Shown here piece by piece: positions 1-9,263 of a stretch of DNA of 64,000 bases. This DNA comes from Rubinisphaera italica. Its GTDB lineage: Bacteria > Planctomycetota > Planctomycetia > Planctomycetales > Planctomycetaceae. Location: assembly GCF_007859715.1 (NCBI RefSeq), contig NZ_SJPG01000001.1, positions 1,178,001-1,242,000 of the forward strand, given 5' to 3'. Made by a program: the position numbers and the translations under genes. The notes under the pieces are model-generated. The model searched no databases. It was not told the DNA's origin and saw nothing but the letters and a program-made list of their open reading frames with translations. Position 1 is the stretch's first letter, and each line of letters starts with the position of its first letter.

Positions 1-435
1 CCCTGGCAGATGGTTCGATCAGTCTCGCAGTTTTTGAGTGAACACAACTTTCCGGAAGGTTCGGTTCATTTACGCAAGTTCGCTTTGAAGGATGTAACGT
101 TTCTCAAAAAGATCTTTCCGGCTTACAAGAAGAAACGAAAAGTCGTTGAAGACATGATGTTCCGATTTCCCAATCGACGGTTTTTACTATTTGGAGATAC
201 CGGTGAAAAAGATCCTGAAATTTACGGAGATATTGCACGGCGATTTCCGGATCAGACACTCGGAATTTGTCTACGGAATGTCAGCCCGGATCTGCCTGGA
301 TCAATTCGCTTTCGTAAGGCTTTTACGAACGTTTCGCCTCGAAAGTGGATCATTTTTGAAGATGTTTTACGACTCGAGTCTCAGTTTCTTCCTGAGATGT
401 TAGGCACCTACCAAAATCAGATTGACAACAATTAA
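1..435 (+). CDS. App1-family phosphatidate phosphatase domain protein (3' end only)
   Basis: The reading frame is open from base 1, so the 5' part of the gene lies outside the window. The visible 144 residues begin Pro-Trp-Gln, as in the S-P-W segment of App1 (DUF2183) domains. They then show the family hallmark D-T-G-E-K-D-P-E-I-Y-G at about residues 66-76, followed by a Rossmann-like strand that ends in I-C-L-R. Family members in fungi dephosphorylate phosphatidate. Bacterial members are mostly uncharacterised, so lipid phosphatase activity is inferred from the domain. A strongly basic helix (KKKRK) sits in the middle. The ATG at base 10 is internal and should not be taken as the start. Confidence 0.8.
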   Translation, partial: PWQMVRSVSQFLSEHNFPEGSVHLRKFALKDVTFLKKIFPAYKKKRKVVEDMMFRFPNRRFLLFGDTGEKDPEIYGDIARRFPDQTLGICLRNVSPDLPGSIRFRKAFTNVSPRKWIIFEDVLRLESQFLPEMLGTYQNQIDNN

Positions 436-880
436 CCCTATTTAATCACGCATGACGAAATTCAACGTTAGCGTGTTACAGTTTATCAAGATTGAGTTGT
501 CAGCAAAATCAGCAGAACTCTTGTCAAATCCATGTTCAACTTGTAGAAATCGAGTTGACAAGTCAGGCAAAGTCACTCAATATAAGTGCTCGTTGATGTT
601 CATGTGGTTAGAGCTTCACGACTCGATCGAGTCAAATATTTTCCTGATCGATCTTCTCGATTACTGTTTCAATGTTGCTCTTGACTGTCATCATTCGCAT
701 AGAAGTGTTATTATTTTTCCGTGGTCATTTGCAGGTCTTACCAGATGGCATTTCCCATCAGTTGTTGGTACTTCCAGTTAAACCCTCGTTATTTGTCATT
801 GTTATCGTGATGGTCAGCACAGACGTTGAGCGTCCGATGAATTATAGGTTCGTTACCTTAATCGTGTTAGGAAAGTGAAT
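436..880. other. Intergenic region, no gene supported
   Basis: This stretch lies between the App1-type gene and the STAS gene. Two short overlapping open frames occur, but neither shows a recognisable motif, a ribosome binding site or planctomycete-like composition. No tRNA-like arms or strong hairpins were seen. It presumably holds the promoter of the downstream STAS gene. Confidence 0.5.
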
Positions 881-1234
881 ATGGCAACAAGCCGACGCAT
901 TGATGTCGAAGAAGTCGGTGAGGTAACAATTGCTACCTTTGTCGATAAAAAGATTCTCGATGAGAACAACATCCAACAAATCGGTAGCCAGTTATTTGCC
1001 CTGGTGGAAGAAGATGGTCGGAAACGGATCGTCCTTGACTTCTCAAATGTAGAGTACCTCTCCAGTGCTGCACTTGGAAAGTTGATCACTATGGACAAAA
1101 AAGTCAAAGCCAGTGGAGGCAAGCTTCGATTGTGCTCCATTCGGCCAGATATTTATGAAGTCTTTGCGATCACAAAACTCAATAAGCTTTTTGATATTAA
1201 AGACACCCAGGAAGATGCCTTGCAGGGTTTCTAA
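881..1234 (+). CDS. STAS-domain anti-anti-sigma factor (RsbV/SpoIIAA-like)
   Basis: A 117-residue single-domain STAS protein. In the family such proteins bind, and are phosphorylated by, an RsbW-type kinase, releasing its partner. The phospho-acceptor loop sits at residues 53-66 (L-D-F-S-N-V-E-Y-L-S-S-A-A-L), with Ser61 or Ser62 as the likely acceptor; the usual D-S-S-G-L-G is relaxed to S-S-A-A-L-G. The ATG at 881 has an AGGA-type ribosome binding site about 8 nt upstream, which favours it over the in-frame GTG at 875. Two RsbW-like kinases follow on the same strand, making a partner-switching group. No sigma factor or PP2C phosphatase lies next to it, so the output is unknown. Confidence 0.85.
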   Translation: MATSRRIDVEEVGEVTIATFVDKKILDENNIQQIGSQLFALVEEDGRKRIVLDFSNVEYLSSAALGKLITMDKKVKASGGKLRLCSIRPDIYEVFAITKLNKLFDIKDTQEDALQGF

Positions 1235-1532
1235 AATCGTATTCAATTTCTGATTGAATGTTATTGAAAAGAATTCAACCATCAGTTCATTTTGAAACAG
1301 TCAGAATTCAAAGCAGGTTGAAGCATAGAAACCTGAAGTTCTCCCATTCAGGAACGGTTGCTATTTTGAAATGACCGGATGGTATTGTTTCAGTTCTGGA
1401 ATCATGGCTGGGACAACAGGGTTGATGAGATTCTTTGAGTCTTACGGGGAAATGAATTAAAATTCATGTGACTCGTACTGTTTTTACGTGAGCTTTTCTT
1501 CCTGGATAGCGTTTGACGCGTTATGTGGTGCA

Positions 1533-1973
1533 ATGATTTTTGCCGAACGATTCGACGAATATTTCGATGAAACGATCCCCAGCGAAACTGCTCGCGGGCA
1601 GGAGGTGCAGGAACGTATTGTTGCATTGATGGAAAAGTATGAATTCACAATGCGAGATGTCTTCAGTACGCGACTCGCTTTGGAAGAAGGAATCATCAAT
1701 GCGATCAAGCATGGCAATCGGATGGATGCTTCAAAGTCCGTCAAAATACAGTGGGGAATCAGTTCTGAATTAGTAAAGGTTATAATTGCTGACGAGGGGG
1801 AGGGCTTTGAACCGGAAGACGTCCCCGATCCCACTGATGATGAAAATTTAGAGCGGCCTTGTGGGCGTGGAATTATGCTCATGCGCGCGTTTATGGACAC
1901 TATCGAGTACAACGAAGTCGGAAATGTCCTCACGATTGAAAAGAAAAAAAGTTCGGAAGAGTCAACAGAATAA
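1533..1973 (+). CDS. RsbW-like ATP-binding anti-sigma/serine kinase, copy 1
   Basis: A 146-residue HATPase_c_2 (GHKL) protein of the SpoIIAB/RsbW type. The N box is seen as E-E-G-I-I-N-A-I-K-H-G-N, the G1 box as D-E-G-E-G-F and the G2 box as G-R-G-I-M-L-M. Family members bind a sigma factor or other target and phosphorylate a STAS partner; the STAS protein 300 bp upstream is the obvious candidate. Its closest relative in the window is the next gene, which shares the H-G-N-R-M-D and E-N-L-E-R-P blocks. The start is uncertain: ATG 1533 is used, but the frame is open to a GTG at 1488 and neither has a clear ribosome binding site. Confidence 0.85.
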   Translation: MIFAERFDEYFDETIPSETARGQEVQERIVALMEKYEFTMRDVFSTRLALEEGIINAIKHGNRMDASKSVKIQWGISSELVKVIIADEGEGFEPEDVPDPTDDENLERPCGRGIMLMRAFMDTIEYNEVGNVLTIEKKKSSEESTE

Positions 1974-2284
1974 TTAGTTCTTAAGTTCCTGTGAGTTCGT
2001 CAGTACCAGTGGGGACTGAAGAGTCGTGAAAATTTGTATTGGGCATTTCCCGAGGAAATTCAAGGCACTATTATTAATTAGTGCATCATCCATCATCATG
2101 AATGAACTGCGGCATAGTCTTTGTCTGAAGTTCACTTAATGTATCGATATTCTCAATTCTTATTAAATCTAATATCTCATTCGAGAGACTCAAAATAAGC
2201 TTCCAATATGCCTGAAATCAGCGTAATCTGAATTCAGAGTGATTCGATTCTGTTGAGTTGACAACGCAATTCCGCGGGCTGGGA
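1974..2284. other. Intergenic region between the two kinase genes
   Basis: About 310 bp separate the tandem RsbW-like genes. It is AT-rich, with no supported reading frame, tRNA or strong terminator. Its length suggests the second kinase has its own promoter rather than being tightly coupled to the first. Confidence 0.4.
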
Positions 2285-2740
2285 ATGTGCTTACTTATGC
2301 CTCCTACTAACCTTTCAAATTCTTCCAACACAAAATCCGGAAGTGCTGTTATCCCGAGTGACGAAGCTGCGGCTCTCGATGTACAGGATCAGATTATCGA
2401 ATTGCTCGAATCCTTTTCCTTTTCAGATCGAGATCTATTTAGCATACGTCTGGCGTTAGCCGAAGCGATAACGAATGCAATTCGTCATGGTAACCGGATG
2501 GATCCATCTAAAACGGTAACCTTTAAATGGGCAGTTACAGCCCAGCGAATTTCGGTCAACATTACCGATGAAGGCACAGGATTCGATCCTGCATCGCTCA
2601 TTGATCCTACTGAAGAAGAGAATCTGGAACGTCCCGGTGGACGGGGCGTCTTATTGATTCGAAATTTTATGGACGAAGTGATCTACAACGCGCAAGGCAA
2701 CTCCCTGACAATGATCAAACAGATGAGCGTCTCGGAATAA
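2285..2740 (+). CDS. RsbW-like ATP-binding anti-sigma/serine kinase, copy 2
   Basis: The second HATPase_c_2 protein, about 151 residues, with N box (A-E-A-I-T-N-A-I-R-H-G-N), G1 box (D-E-G-T-G-F-D-P) and G2 box (G-G-R-G-V-L-L-I). It aligns with copy 1 over nearly its whole length, with identical N-R-M-D, E-E-N-L-E-R-P and Y-N stretches, so the two look like an old tandem duplication. The first 25 residues are Ser/Asn-rich and differ from copy 1. The start is ambiguous among TTG 2258, ATG 2285 (weak GGG six bases upstream) and ATG 2297. The gene converges with the sulfatase gene 34 bp downstream. Confidence 0.85.
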   Translation: MCLLMPPTNLSNSSNTKSGSAVIPSDEAAALDVQDQIIELLESFSFSDRDLFSIRLALAEAITNAIRHGNRMDPSKTVTFKWAVTAQRISVNITDEGTGFDPASLIDPTEEENLERPGGRGVLLIRNFMDEVIYNAQGNSLTMIKQMSVSE

Positions 2741-2774
2741 AGACGTTCTTTTATACTTCTATCAGGCCAGGAGA

Positions 2775-4295
2775 TTACTTCGTATCGATGGCCGGAAAAC
2801 GAAAGACTTCCGAGTTCGTGTGCTGCTCGTAAAAGAGTTGCTCGATTCGCTTGACGACCTCTGGATGTTCAGCAGCAACATCCCTGCTCTCTGAGGGATC
2901 GCTTTCCAGGTTATAAAGTTCTGTTTTCAATTCCGCATTTTTCTTAAGCAGGTTCTGGCGAATCCCTTTCCAAGGCCCCATCCGGACGGCCTGTTGACCG
3001 CTGTAAGCCGCAAATTCCCAATACAGGAATTCGTGCTCGATTTGATGATCTGCATCTCCAAGTAGAGTCGGAGTCATGCTGATGCCATCAATTGTCTTTG
3101 GAGGTTTTGTCCCAGTCAAATCGGCGATAGTTGGTAAAAAGTCCCAGGAAGCCGAGATGAGATCGGTGGTTGTTCCAGCGGGAATTTTTCCCGGCCAGCG
3201 AGCAACCAGCGGGACACGGATCCCACCCTCATAAAGACTTCCTTTTAGGCCACTGAACCCGTTGGCTGACCCAAAGAAATCCGAATCAGAACCTCCCAGT
3301 CTGTCGTAAGTCGGTCCGTTATCTGAAGTGAACATCACAACGGTGTTCTCATCCAGTTCTAATTCTTCGAGCAGAGTCATGATTTTTCCAATATCACGAT
3401 CCATATGGGTAATCATGGCTGCATATCCTGCTCGGGGATACGGATGTTTCAAGTAACCTTTATGAACGTAATCCTCTTCGGGGATAACGTCTTTGTACTC
3501 TGCCAGGGATTCCTCTGTGACTTGAATCGAAAGGTGCGGAATTGCAAACGGGAGATATAAAAAGAAAGGGCGTTTCTGGTTTTCGCGAATAAATTCCAGT
3601 GCAACTTTGGTGAATTGATCCTGAGAGTAAGTCTCTCCATTGAGGGTCCGATCATTCCCCGGCTGAATTTCTTTGACATCATTCCGCCACAGAAATTTGG
3701 GGTAATGATTGTGGGCGTGTCGCTGGCAATTGAAGCCATAAAAGAGATCAAAACCCTGCTTATTGGGATCTCCGCTGGTTCCGAAATGTCCCAATCCCCA
3801 TTTCCCAATGGCAGCCGTGGCATACTCTTTCTGCTTGAGCATCTCGGCAATTGTCACCTCAGCAGCAGGAATCGGATTTTGACCAGGAAATTCCCAGCCA
3901 TATTTTGCTCGTAATTCTTCAGGAAGTTTAGGATCACCGTTGTTTCGAACCCAGGCATGTCCGGGATGTTTTCCTGTTAGTAAACAACAACGAGACGGAG
4001 CACAGACCGCGTTTCCCGCATAAAAATTCGTGAACTTCATTCCCTCAGCTGCCAGTTTGTCGATATGAGGCGTCTTAATCCATTTCTGACCGTAACAGCC
4101 GAGTTCCTGATAACCGAGGTCATCGGCCATAATCAAAACAATATTCGGCTGACTGGACTGTTCAGCAAAAAGAAAATGCGAGGAGAGCGTTTGGGATAGG
4201 AATGCCACAACTGTCAGGCACATGATAAACAGAACTTGACAAGAATTGACTTGAGTGTGAGTGAAGCTGGACTCATTCTCGATCATTGATTGCAT
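2775..4295 (-). CDS. Secreted arylsulfatase-type sulfatase
   Basis: A 506-residue alkaline-phosphatase-fold sulfatase. The formylglycine motif C-A-P-S-R lies at residues 98-102, with the metal-binding A-D-D-L-G-Y near residue 57 and a second metal/nucleophile-support stretch, T-S-D-N-G-P, further on. A hydrophobic segment at about 21-44 suggests export. Such enzymes hydrolyse sulfate esters, often on algal polysaccharides, after a maturase converts the Cys to formylglycine; no maturase is in the window. The start at 4295 has AAGGA about 7 nt upstream. It is a single gene on its strand, with a 21-bp tandem repeat 100 bp upstream. The substrate cannot be read from sequence. Confidence 0.92.
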   Translation of the reverse strand: MQSMIENESSFTHTQVNSCQVLFIMCLTVVAFLSQTLSSHFLFAEQSSQPNIVLIMADDLGYQELGCYGQKWIKTPHIDKLAAEGMKFTNFYAGNAVCAPSRCCLLTGKHPGHAWVRNNGDPKLPEELRAKYGWEFPGQNPIPAAEVTIAEMLKQKEYATAAIGKWGLGHFGTSGDPNKQGFDLFYGFNCQRHAHNHYPKFLWRNDVKEIQPGNDRTLNGETYSQDQFTKVALEFIRENQKRPFFLYLPFAIPHLSIQVTEESLAEYKDVIPEEDYVHKGYLKHPYPRAGYAAMITHMDRDIGKIMTLLEELELDENTVVMFTSDNGPTYDRLGGSDSDFFGSANGFSGLKGSLYEGGIRVPLVARWPGKIPAGTTTDLISASWDFLPTIADLTGTKPPKTIDGISMTPTLLGDADHQIEHEFLYWEFAAYSGQQAVRMGPWKGIRQNLLKKNAELKTELYNLESDPSESRDVAAEHPEVVKRIEQLFYEQHTNSEVFRFPAIDTK

Positions 4296-4698
4296 GTTAA
4301 ATCCTTATCAGTCTGATATTTTGATGAAATGTTCAGGATTGGGTTGTAAGCATCGATTGTCTTGGCAATAAGAGCTCAGGTCAATTCTCAACCACCGATC
4401 GAACAATATTTGCCACTGATCGAACAATATTTGCCACTGATCGAACAATATTTGATTGTAACTTGGCTCGATCAATGCTAATCATGCTGGTCTGTGCACA
4501 ATTATTTAATGCATCACACTGAACTGAATGAAGTTTTGAGAACCCTTACGAGTCAGCTGAGCAGTTCTGTCTGATTGAGATCTCTCTCACATGCGAGTAT
4601 CATTCAAAAGCAAAAACGGTCTTCAGTCGAATTCGATTGTGCACAATCTAGAATTCTGGAACTGTCGCATGAACACTGCCAATGTTAAATAGTACACC
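4296..4698. other. Divergent intergenic region, sulfatase/aroK
   Basis: This region separates the minus-strand sulfatase from plus-strand aroK, so it must hold two promoters. The only structured signal seen is the 21-bp tandem repeat at 4397-4454, on the sulfatase side. Confidence 0.5.
4397..4454. repeat. 21-bp tandem repeat, 2.8 copies
   Basis: Two perfect copies of a 21-bp unit (GATCGAACAATATTTGCCACT) at 4397-4417 and 4418-4438 are followed by a partial third copy up to 4454. The unit holds the short palindrome AATATT and is about two helical turns long, so repeated sites would lie on one DNA face. It sits about 100 bp upstream of the sulfatase start. Confidence 0.9.
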
Positions 4699-5256
4699 AT
4701 GATTGTTTCTTTAATCGGATATCGAGGCTGCGGCAAGAGTTCACTTGCTCCATTGATCGCTGAACGTCTGCATTGGCGAGCAGTTGATTCCGATCGTCTC
4801 ATTGAAGAACAGGCGGGCTGCACAATTGCCGACATCTTCAAGAGCCACGGAGAACCCGAATTTCGTAAAATTGAAGCTGAAATTCTGGCACAATTGTTTA
4901 ATGAGGATCAACTCGTGATCGCAACGGGAGGCGGTGCGATACTCAATTCTCAAACCTGCGAACTGATGCGACACGCTGGCCCTGTTTTCTGGTTATCTGC
5001 TCCGACTGAGGAACTGATCCGCAGGCTCACGCAGGATGTATCTACCACAGAAACTCGTCCCGCATTGACCGATTTGAAATTTGAAGAAGAAATTCGCACC
5101 GTACTACAGAATCGTATTCCTGTTTATCAGGCCGTAAGTGACTTTGAAGTTTCGACAGCGGGACGCACACTGACTGATCTGGTTGATGACATTCTTCAGC
5201 TGATTCAGGGATGGACTCCACAAAGCCGAACTGCCATCAAGGAACATACCTCCTGA
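4699..5256 (+). CDS. aroK: Shikimate kinase
   Basis: A 185-residue shikimate kinase (ATP-dependent 3-phosphorylation of shikimate, chorismate pathway, cytosolic). Walker A is G-Y-R-G-C-G-K-S at residues 7-14. The shikimate-binding D-S-D at about 34-36, the G-G-G-A motif after A-T, and the lid Arg in T-R-P-A-L are all present. The C-terminus extends about 15 residues beyond most homologues. Its stop codon overlaps the next gene's ATG (TGATG at 5254-5258), implying translational coupling. The dehydratase/dehydrogenase of the same pathway is encoded 7 kb away on the other strand. Confidence 0.95.
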   Translation: MIVSLIGYRGCGKSSLAPLIAERLHWRAVDSDRLIEEQAGCTIADIFKSHGEPEFRKIEAEILAQLFNEDQLVIATGGGAILNSQTCELMRHAGPVFWLSAPTEELIRRLTQDVSTTETRPALTDLKFEEEIRTVLQNRIPVYQAVSDFEVSTAGRTLTDLVDDILQLIQGWTPQSRTAIKEHTS

Positions 5257-6554
5257 TGTTGCCAGCTTCTTATTTGATCACATGCGGCATCCTCTTCATT
5301 GCGGGCTTATTTCTGGGCCGGTTTTTAAATCGCTGCATTCATCGTCTACCTGATGAATTTTATGTCTTCCCGGCCTGGAAGAAAGTATTCCGTCAGGAAA
5401 AGCGTCTGGGACAATATCCTCAGACGCGCTGGTATCATATTTTACCGGTCATTGGTACTTCTCAGATTGTGGGACGATCTCCTTATAGTGGACGACGCAT
5501 CCGCAGACGTGAACCATGGCTCGAACTGCTCAACGGCTTTCTGGTTGTACTGACATTTCTCTGCATGATTCCACCGGAACAGTGGGGTGGTGCAGAGCAT
5601 GCCACAGTTGTCAGTTCCTATTGGGCCAAGCCGATTTTTGATTGGAAGACGTTATCGCCATTATTTGTCTGGGGACGGTTTCTGTATTTCCTCTTCCTGG
5701 TGGAAACACTTTTCGTTGCCACATTTATCGATTTCGATCTGTGGATTATTCCGGATGGCTCCACCTTTCCAGCCATGATTGTCGGATTCCTGGGACAGTT
5801 TTTGGGGGTCGGTTTTTTTCTGGTTCCGATCTGGCTTCAAGATCCCAGTATGGTTGAGTTTTCTCAGCAACTCTTCCCTATGTTGAGTTGGTGGCCGGTT
5901 ACGGGAATTATGCCTCAGTGGGTTCACTACAATCATCACTGGCATGCGCTGGCGGTCTCTACAGCTGGATTTATTGTTGGGGGCGGAATCGTTTGGTCAG
6001 TTCGGATTATTGGTCATTTTGTCCTGAAGCGTGAAGCGATGGGCTTTGGCGATGTCATTCTCATGGCGATGATCGGCAGTTTCATCGGCTGGCAGCCGGT
6101 TGTGGTTGTCTTCTTTCTGGCTCCGGTGATGGCCTTATGTGTGATTGCTGTCGTGACAATCCTTCGTACGTTATCACTGGCAAATTTTCCCAAGGAATTG
6201 CCTTACGGACCCTACCTGTCACTGGCGACTCTCGTGGTCATATTTGGCTGGAATACCCTCTGGCCTGGCTTGATTCGTATTTTCGCAGTTGGTCCGCTGC
6301 TCATTGCATTTGCTGCTATGATGCTCGTTTTTCTAGTGGTCACACTCTGGTTACTTCAAATCCTGAAACGACTGATTGGGATTCCTGAGTGGGAAGAAGA
6401 GGAAGGCGGATGGCGATCAGCCGACCAGCTACACTACCACATGGGCAGCAAGATCGATCCTCAAAACGATCAATGGTCTCATAAGAACTGGTCGGGATTA
6501 TCGACCAGTCGAGGGAAATTCCATGAACAGAACTGGCGGGGGCCGTGTCGTTAA
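5256..6554 (+). CDS. Prepilin peptidase (type IV leader peptidase, A24 family)
   Basis: A multi-pass membrane aspartyl protease of about 432 residues that would cleave type III leader peptides from prepilins or pseudopilins. The two catalytic Asp motifs are visible: F-D-L-W-I-I-P-D-G-S-T after the third membrane segment and the hallmark G-F-G-D-V-I-L-M further on. The cytoplasmic N-terminal domain lacks the paired CxxC zinc motif of Escherichia-type enzymes, and the C-terminus is extended by a hydrophilic tail of about 60 residues. The longer frame from 5211 would overlap aroK by 46 bp, so ATG 5256, which overlaps the aroK stop by one base with AAGGAA upstream, is preferred. The DUF1559 protein at 54414-55397 is a possible substrate. 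Confidence 0.88.
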   Translation: MLPASYLITCGILFIAGLFLGRFLNRCIHRLPDEFYVFPAWKKVFRQEKRLGQYPQTRWYHILPVIGTSQIVGRSPYSGRRIRRREPWLELLNGFLVVLTFLCMIPPEQWGGAEHATVVSSYWAKPIFDWKTLSPLFVWGRFLYFLFLVETLFVATFIDFDLWIIPDGSTFPAMIVGFLGQFLGVGFFLVPIWLQDPSMVEFSQQLFPMLSWWPVTGIMPQWVHYNHHWHALAVSTAGFIVGGGIVWSVRIIGHFVLKREAMGFGDVILMAMIGSFIGWQPVVVVFFLAPVMALCVIAVVTILRTLSLANFPKELPYGPYLSLATLVVIFGWNTLWPGLIRIFAVGPLLIAFAAMMLVFLVVTLWLLQILKRLIGIPEWEEEEGGWRSADQLHYHMGSKIDPQNDQWSHKNWSGLSTSRGKFHEQNWRGPCR

Positions 6555-6611
6555 AAGAGTCAGATGGCCTCAGTATGACCTGCGAAAATAATTTACTAAG
6601 ACAATATAATT

Positions 6612-7220
6612 ATGATTCACATTATCGATTACGGAATGGGCAACTTGAGATCGGTTGCCAAAGGGTTTGAACGCGTTGGGGTTGAGACAAAAATCTGCAC
6701 GACACCTGCAGAAATCGAAAATGTCGACCGGCTCGTTCTGCCCGGCGTTGGTGCCTTCCGGGATGCGATGCAGCATCTGCGAGAACTCGGTTTTATCGAA
6801 CCGTTGCTCAAACACATCGAAGCCGATCGTCCCTTACTGGGGATTTGCCTCGGTTTGCAACTCCTGTTTGATCGCAGTTACGAAGATGGCAACTATGAGG
6901 GTCTCGGCGTATTGCCTGGCGAAGTTGTTCGTTTCAAAAAAAGTAAGACGCTGAAAATTCCTCACATGGGATGGAATCAGTTGAATGATATCCAGGAAAA
7001 TAATCCTCTATTAAAAGACATCCCTGCCGAGGCCTGGTTTTACTTTGTGCACAGCTATCACGTTGTTCCAGAGAATAAAGGGGTGATTGCCGCATGCACT
7101 GAGCATGGCGAAAACGTGGTCGCCATGATACGTCGGGGCAATCTGCATGCCGCTCAGTTCCATCCGGAAAAAAGCCAGGAACACGGCTTGCAAATCCTGA
7201 AGAATTTCTCAGAGTTGTAA
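6612..7220 (+). CDS. hisH: Imidazole glycerol phosphate synthase, glutaminase subunit
   Basis: A 202-residue class I glutamine amidotransferase that supplies ammonia to HisF in histidine synthesis. The nucleophile Cys79 lies in G-I-C-L-G-L-Q, and the His/Glu of the triad are in H-P-E-K-S (about 184-188). The N-terminus, I-D-Y-G-M-G-N-L, is typical of HisH. It is followed 83 bp later by hisA on the same strand, but hisF is not in the window. It stands 57 bp after the prepilin peptidase gene and may be co-transcribed with it. Confidence 0.96.
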   Translation: MIHIIDYGMGNLRSVAKGFERVGVETKICTTPAEIENVDRLVLPGVGAFRDAMQHLRELGFIEPLLKHIEADRPLLGICLGLQLLFDRSYEDGNYEGLGVLPGEVVRFKKSKTLKIPHMGWNQLNDIQENNPLLKDIPAEAWFYFVHSYHVVPENKGVIAACTEHGENVVAMIRRGNLHAAQFHPEKSQEHGLQILKNFSEL

Positions 7221-7303
7221 TTCAAAACGGTAGGTCAGGAATTGCCTGAACTACTTCTAAAATTAATTTTTTCATTTATCACAGATCATAAAAGACATCA
7301 CAC

Positions 7304-8047
7304 ATGGAACTTATTCCCGCGATCGATTTACGAGGAGGCCGTTGCGTCCGTTTGCGTCAGGGCGATTACAATCAGGAAACGATCTTCAACGACGATCCCG
7401 TTGCGGTCGCAAAACTGTGGGCAGAGCAGGGAGCCACGCGAATTCATCTCGTCGATCTGGATGGGGCCAAAGCAGGAGCAGTTCAGAATCGTGAAGTTAT
7501 CAAAAGCATTGTAGCTGCTGTCGATGTGCCCTGTCAGTTAGGAGGGGGATTACGAACCCTGGAAACGATTGAAGATATTCTGAATAACGTCGGCATTGAC
7601 CGTGCCATCATTGGAACACAGGCATTGAAGGAACCCGAATGGTTTCACCAGATGATTGAACGATTTCCCGGTCACATGGCGCTGGGGCTGGATGCGAAAG
7701 ATTCGATGGTGGCGACTGCTGGCTGGCTTGATGTTTCGCAAACATCGGCCATTGATCTGGCAAAGCAGTTCGAAGGGACCGAACTGGCGGCCATCATTTA
7801 TACGAACATCGCCAACGATGGCATGATGCAGGGAATTGATCCGGGAACGCTCAACGATTTCAGAGAACTGGCTCAGTTCAAGATTCCAATCGTCGCCTCA
7901 GGTGGTGTGACTACGATCAAAGATATTGATAATCTGCTCGAAATTGAAAAAGAATCTCCTTACGTCTCAGCTGCGATTATCGGTCGAGCGTTGTACGAAG
8001 GAACGATCTCGCTGCCGGAAGCATTGGAGCGGATTGGTGAAAATTGA
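7304..8047 (+). CDS. hisA: Phosphoribosylformimino-5-aminoimidazole carboxamide ribotide isomerase
   Basis: A 247-residue TIM-barrel isomerase of histidine synthesis. The family N-terminus I-P-A-I-D-L-R-G-G-R-C-V-R-L contains the catalytic Asp. The duplicated half-barrel phosphate-binding motifs are Q-L-G-G-G-L-R and A-S-G-G-V. The second catalytic Asp falls in I-A-N-D-G-M-M. It follows hisH and is closed by a strong intrinsic terminator 30 bp downstream. The hisH-hisA gap contains a short TCAGG/CCTGA palindrome (7235-7249) like the element at 30554. Confidence 0.96.
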   Translation: MELIPAIDLRGGRCVRLRQGDYNQETIFNDDPVAVAKLWAEQGATRIHLVDLDGAKAGAVQNREVIKSIVAAVDVPCQLGGGLRTLETIEDILNNVGIDRAIIGTQALKEPEWFHQMIERFPGHMALGLDAKDSMVATAGWLDVSQTSAIDLAKQFEGTELAAIIYTNIANDGMMQGIDPGTLNDFRELAQFKIPIVASGGVTTIKDIDNLLEIEKESPYVSAAIIGRALYEGTISLPEALERIGEN

Positions 8048-8076
8048 CTATGGTTTATAATCGTATCTAATTTCAT

Positions 8077-8113
8077 AAACGCCTTTGCACCCTGTTATGC
8101 AAAGGCGTTTTTT
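8077..8113 (+). terminator. Rho-independent terminator after hisA
   Basis: A perfect 13-bp stem (AAACGCCTTTGCA paired with TGCAAAGGCGTTT) encloses an 8-nt loop and runs into six T residues. This is the clearest intrinsic terminator in the window and marks the end of the aroK-hisA run. Confidence 0.93.
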
Positions 8114-8339
8114 AAGTCTGGTCCAATGTTTTCCGCACTTTTATTTTTCGAATTCGATTGGGTAATTATTGGCTACGCTTTTGATCTGAATACATAAAAA
8201 ATCAAAGTATTTCCAATTCTCAATGGTTACATACTTTTCATTTTAACTGGACACCACATAATCAATATGTGAACAATTCTGGGCCATCTTCACATTGACA
8301 CCCTTTCTGCACATGGTCATCTAAAAAAGGAAACTTCCA

Positions 8340-9263
8340 ATGAGATCTCTGCTCCTGTCTCTCACGTGTCTGCTGACACTTTCTGCAATCACAGTTTCAG
8401 GAGACGAACCTGAAAAATCCACTCCACAAGATCTCGTGCGGCAACAATTAAGTGAGTATCTGACAGCATTCAACGATGAAGATTCCAAAAAAATTGCCAG
8501 CTTGTGGTCACAAAATAGTGTTTTTACAAATCTCTCTACTGGAGAAAAAACAGAAGGTCGCGAGCAAATTATTTCTGATCTGAAACAATTCTTTGCAGAC
8601 AATGAAAATGCATTACTAACTGCAGAAACTTCCAGCTTTAAACAACTTGGTGAGAGTGTAATTCAAGTTACTGGTAACACCCGTTTGCAACTCAATGATG
8701 GAACTGTGGAATCAACTAACTTCGAAGTTCTATTTACGAAAGAAAACAAGAACTGGAAAATTGCATCGATCACAGAATCTGCACAGGTAGCTGCTTCAGC
8801 CAAAGAGAGCTTGAAACAACTCGACTGGCTGGTAGGAACCTGGCAGGACGATTCCGATCAGGTGATTGCGACGACTTCCTGCAAGTGGTCTGCCACCGAG
8901 GTTTTTCTGCTGCGTACATTTGTTATTGAAACAGAAGACGGGACCTCTCAGGGAACAGAAGTGATTGGATGGGACCCGCAGTTTCAGCAAATTCGATCCT
9001 GGTCGTTCTTTTCAGACGGCACGTTCGGCTCGGGGTTCTGGTCGAAAAATGGAGACAGCTGGGTGATAAAAAGTGTTCACACACTTCCAACAGGTCAACT
9101 TGCAGAAAGCATTCGCGAACTCAGCGAGATCACAGAGGAATCGCTTCAAGTCACCTTGACAAGTTCCTCGATTGATGGAGAACTTCAGCCTTCACGTGAA
9201 CCAGTCAGAGTGCGTCGTGTTCCCAAAGCCACAACAAAAACTGTTGAAGGAGGACAGGAATAA
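8340..9263 (+). CDS. Secreted SnoaL/NTF2-like domain protein
   Basis: A 307-residue protein with an N-terminal signal peptide (hydrophobic residues 3-20, cleavage near S-G-D). Residues about 30-145 look like a SnoaL/DUF4440 NTF2-like domain: a helix with Y-L-T-A-F-N-D-E-D, then strands ending in W-K-I-A-S-I. A second domain starts at L-D-W-L-V-G-T-W, the opening of DUF1579-like lipocalin-type folds. Many planctomycete exported proteins pair these two domains; function is unknown. An SD-like AAGGAAA precedes the ATG. The stop codon overlaps the next gene's ATG (TAATG), so the two are coupled. Confidence 0.78.
   Translation: MRSLLLSLTCLLTLSAITVSGDEPEKSTPQDLVRQQLSEYLTAFNDEDSKKIASLWSQNSVFTNLSTGEKTEGREQIISDLKQFFADNENALLTAETSSFKQLGESVIQVTGNTRLQLNDGTVESTNFEVLFTKENKNWKIASITESAQVAASAKESLKQLDWLVGTWQDDSDQVIATTSCKWSATEVFLLRTFVIETEDGTSQGTEVIGWDPQFQQIRSWSFFSDGTFGSGFWSKNGDSWVIKSVHTLPTGQLAESIRELSEITEESLQVTLTSSSIDGELQPSREPVRVRRVPKATTKTVEGGQE

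Noticed and set aside
452..781. 109-codon open frame in the 5' intergenic region
   Set aside because: No motif, no ribosome binding site and an unlikely amino-acid mix.
4397..4454. Possible CRISPR-like repeat
   Set aside because: Copies are directly adjacent without unique spacers, and no cas gene is in the window.
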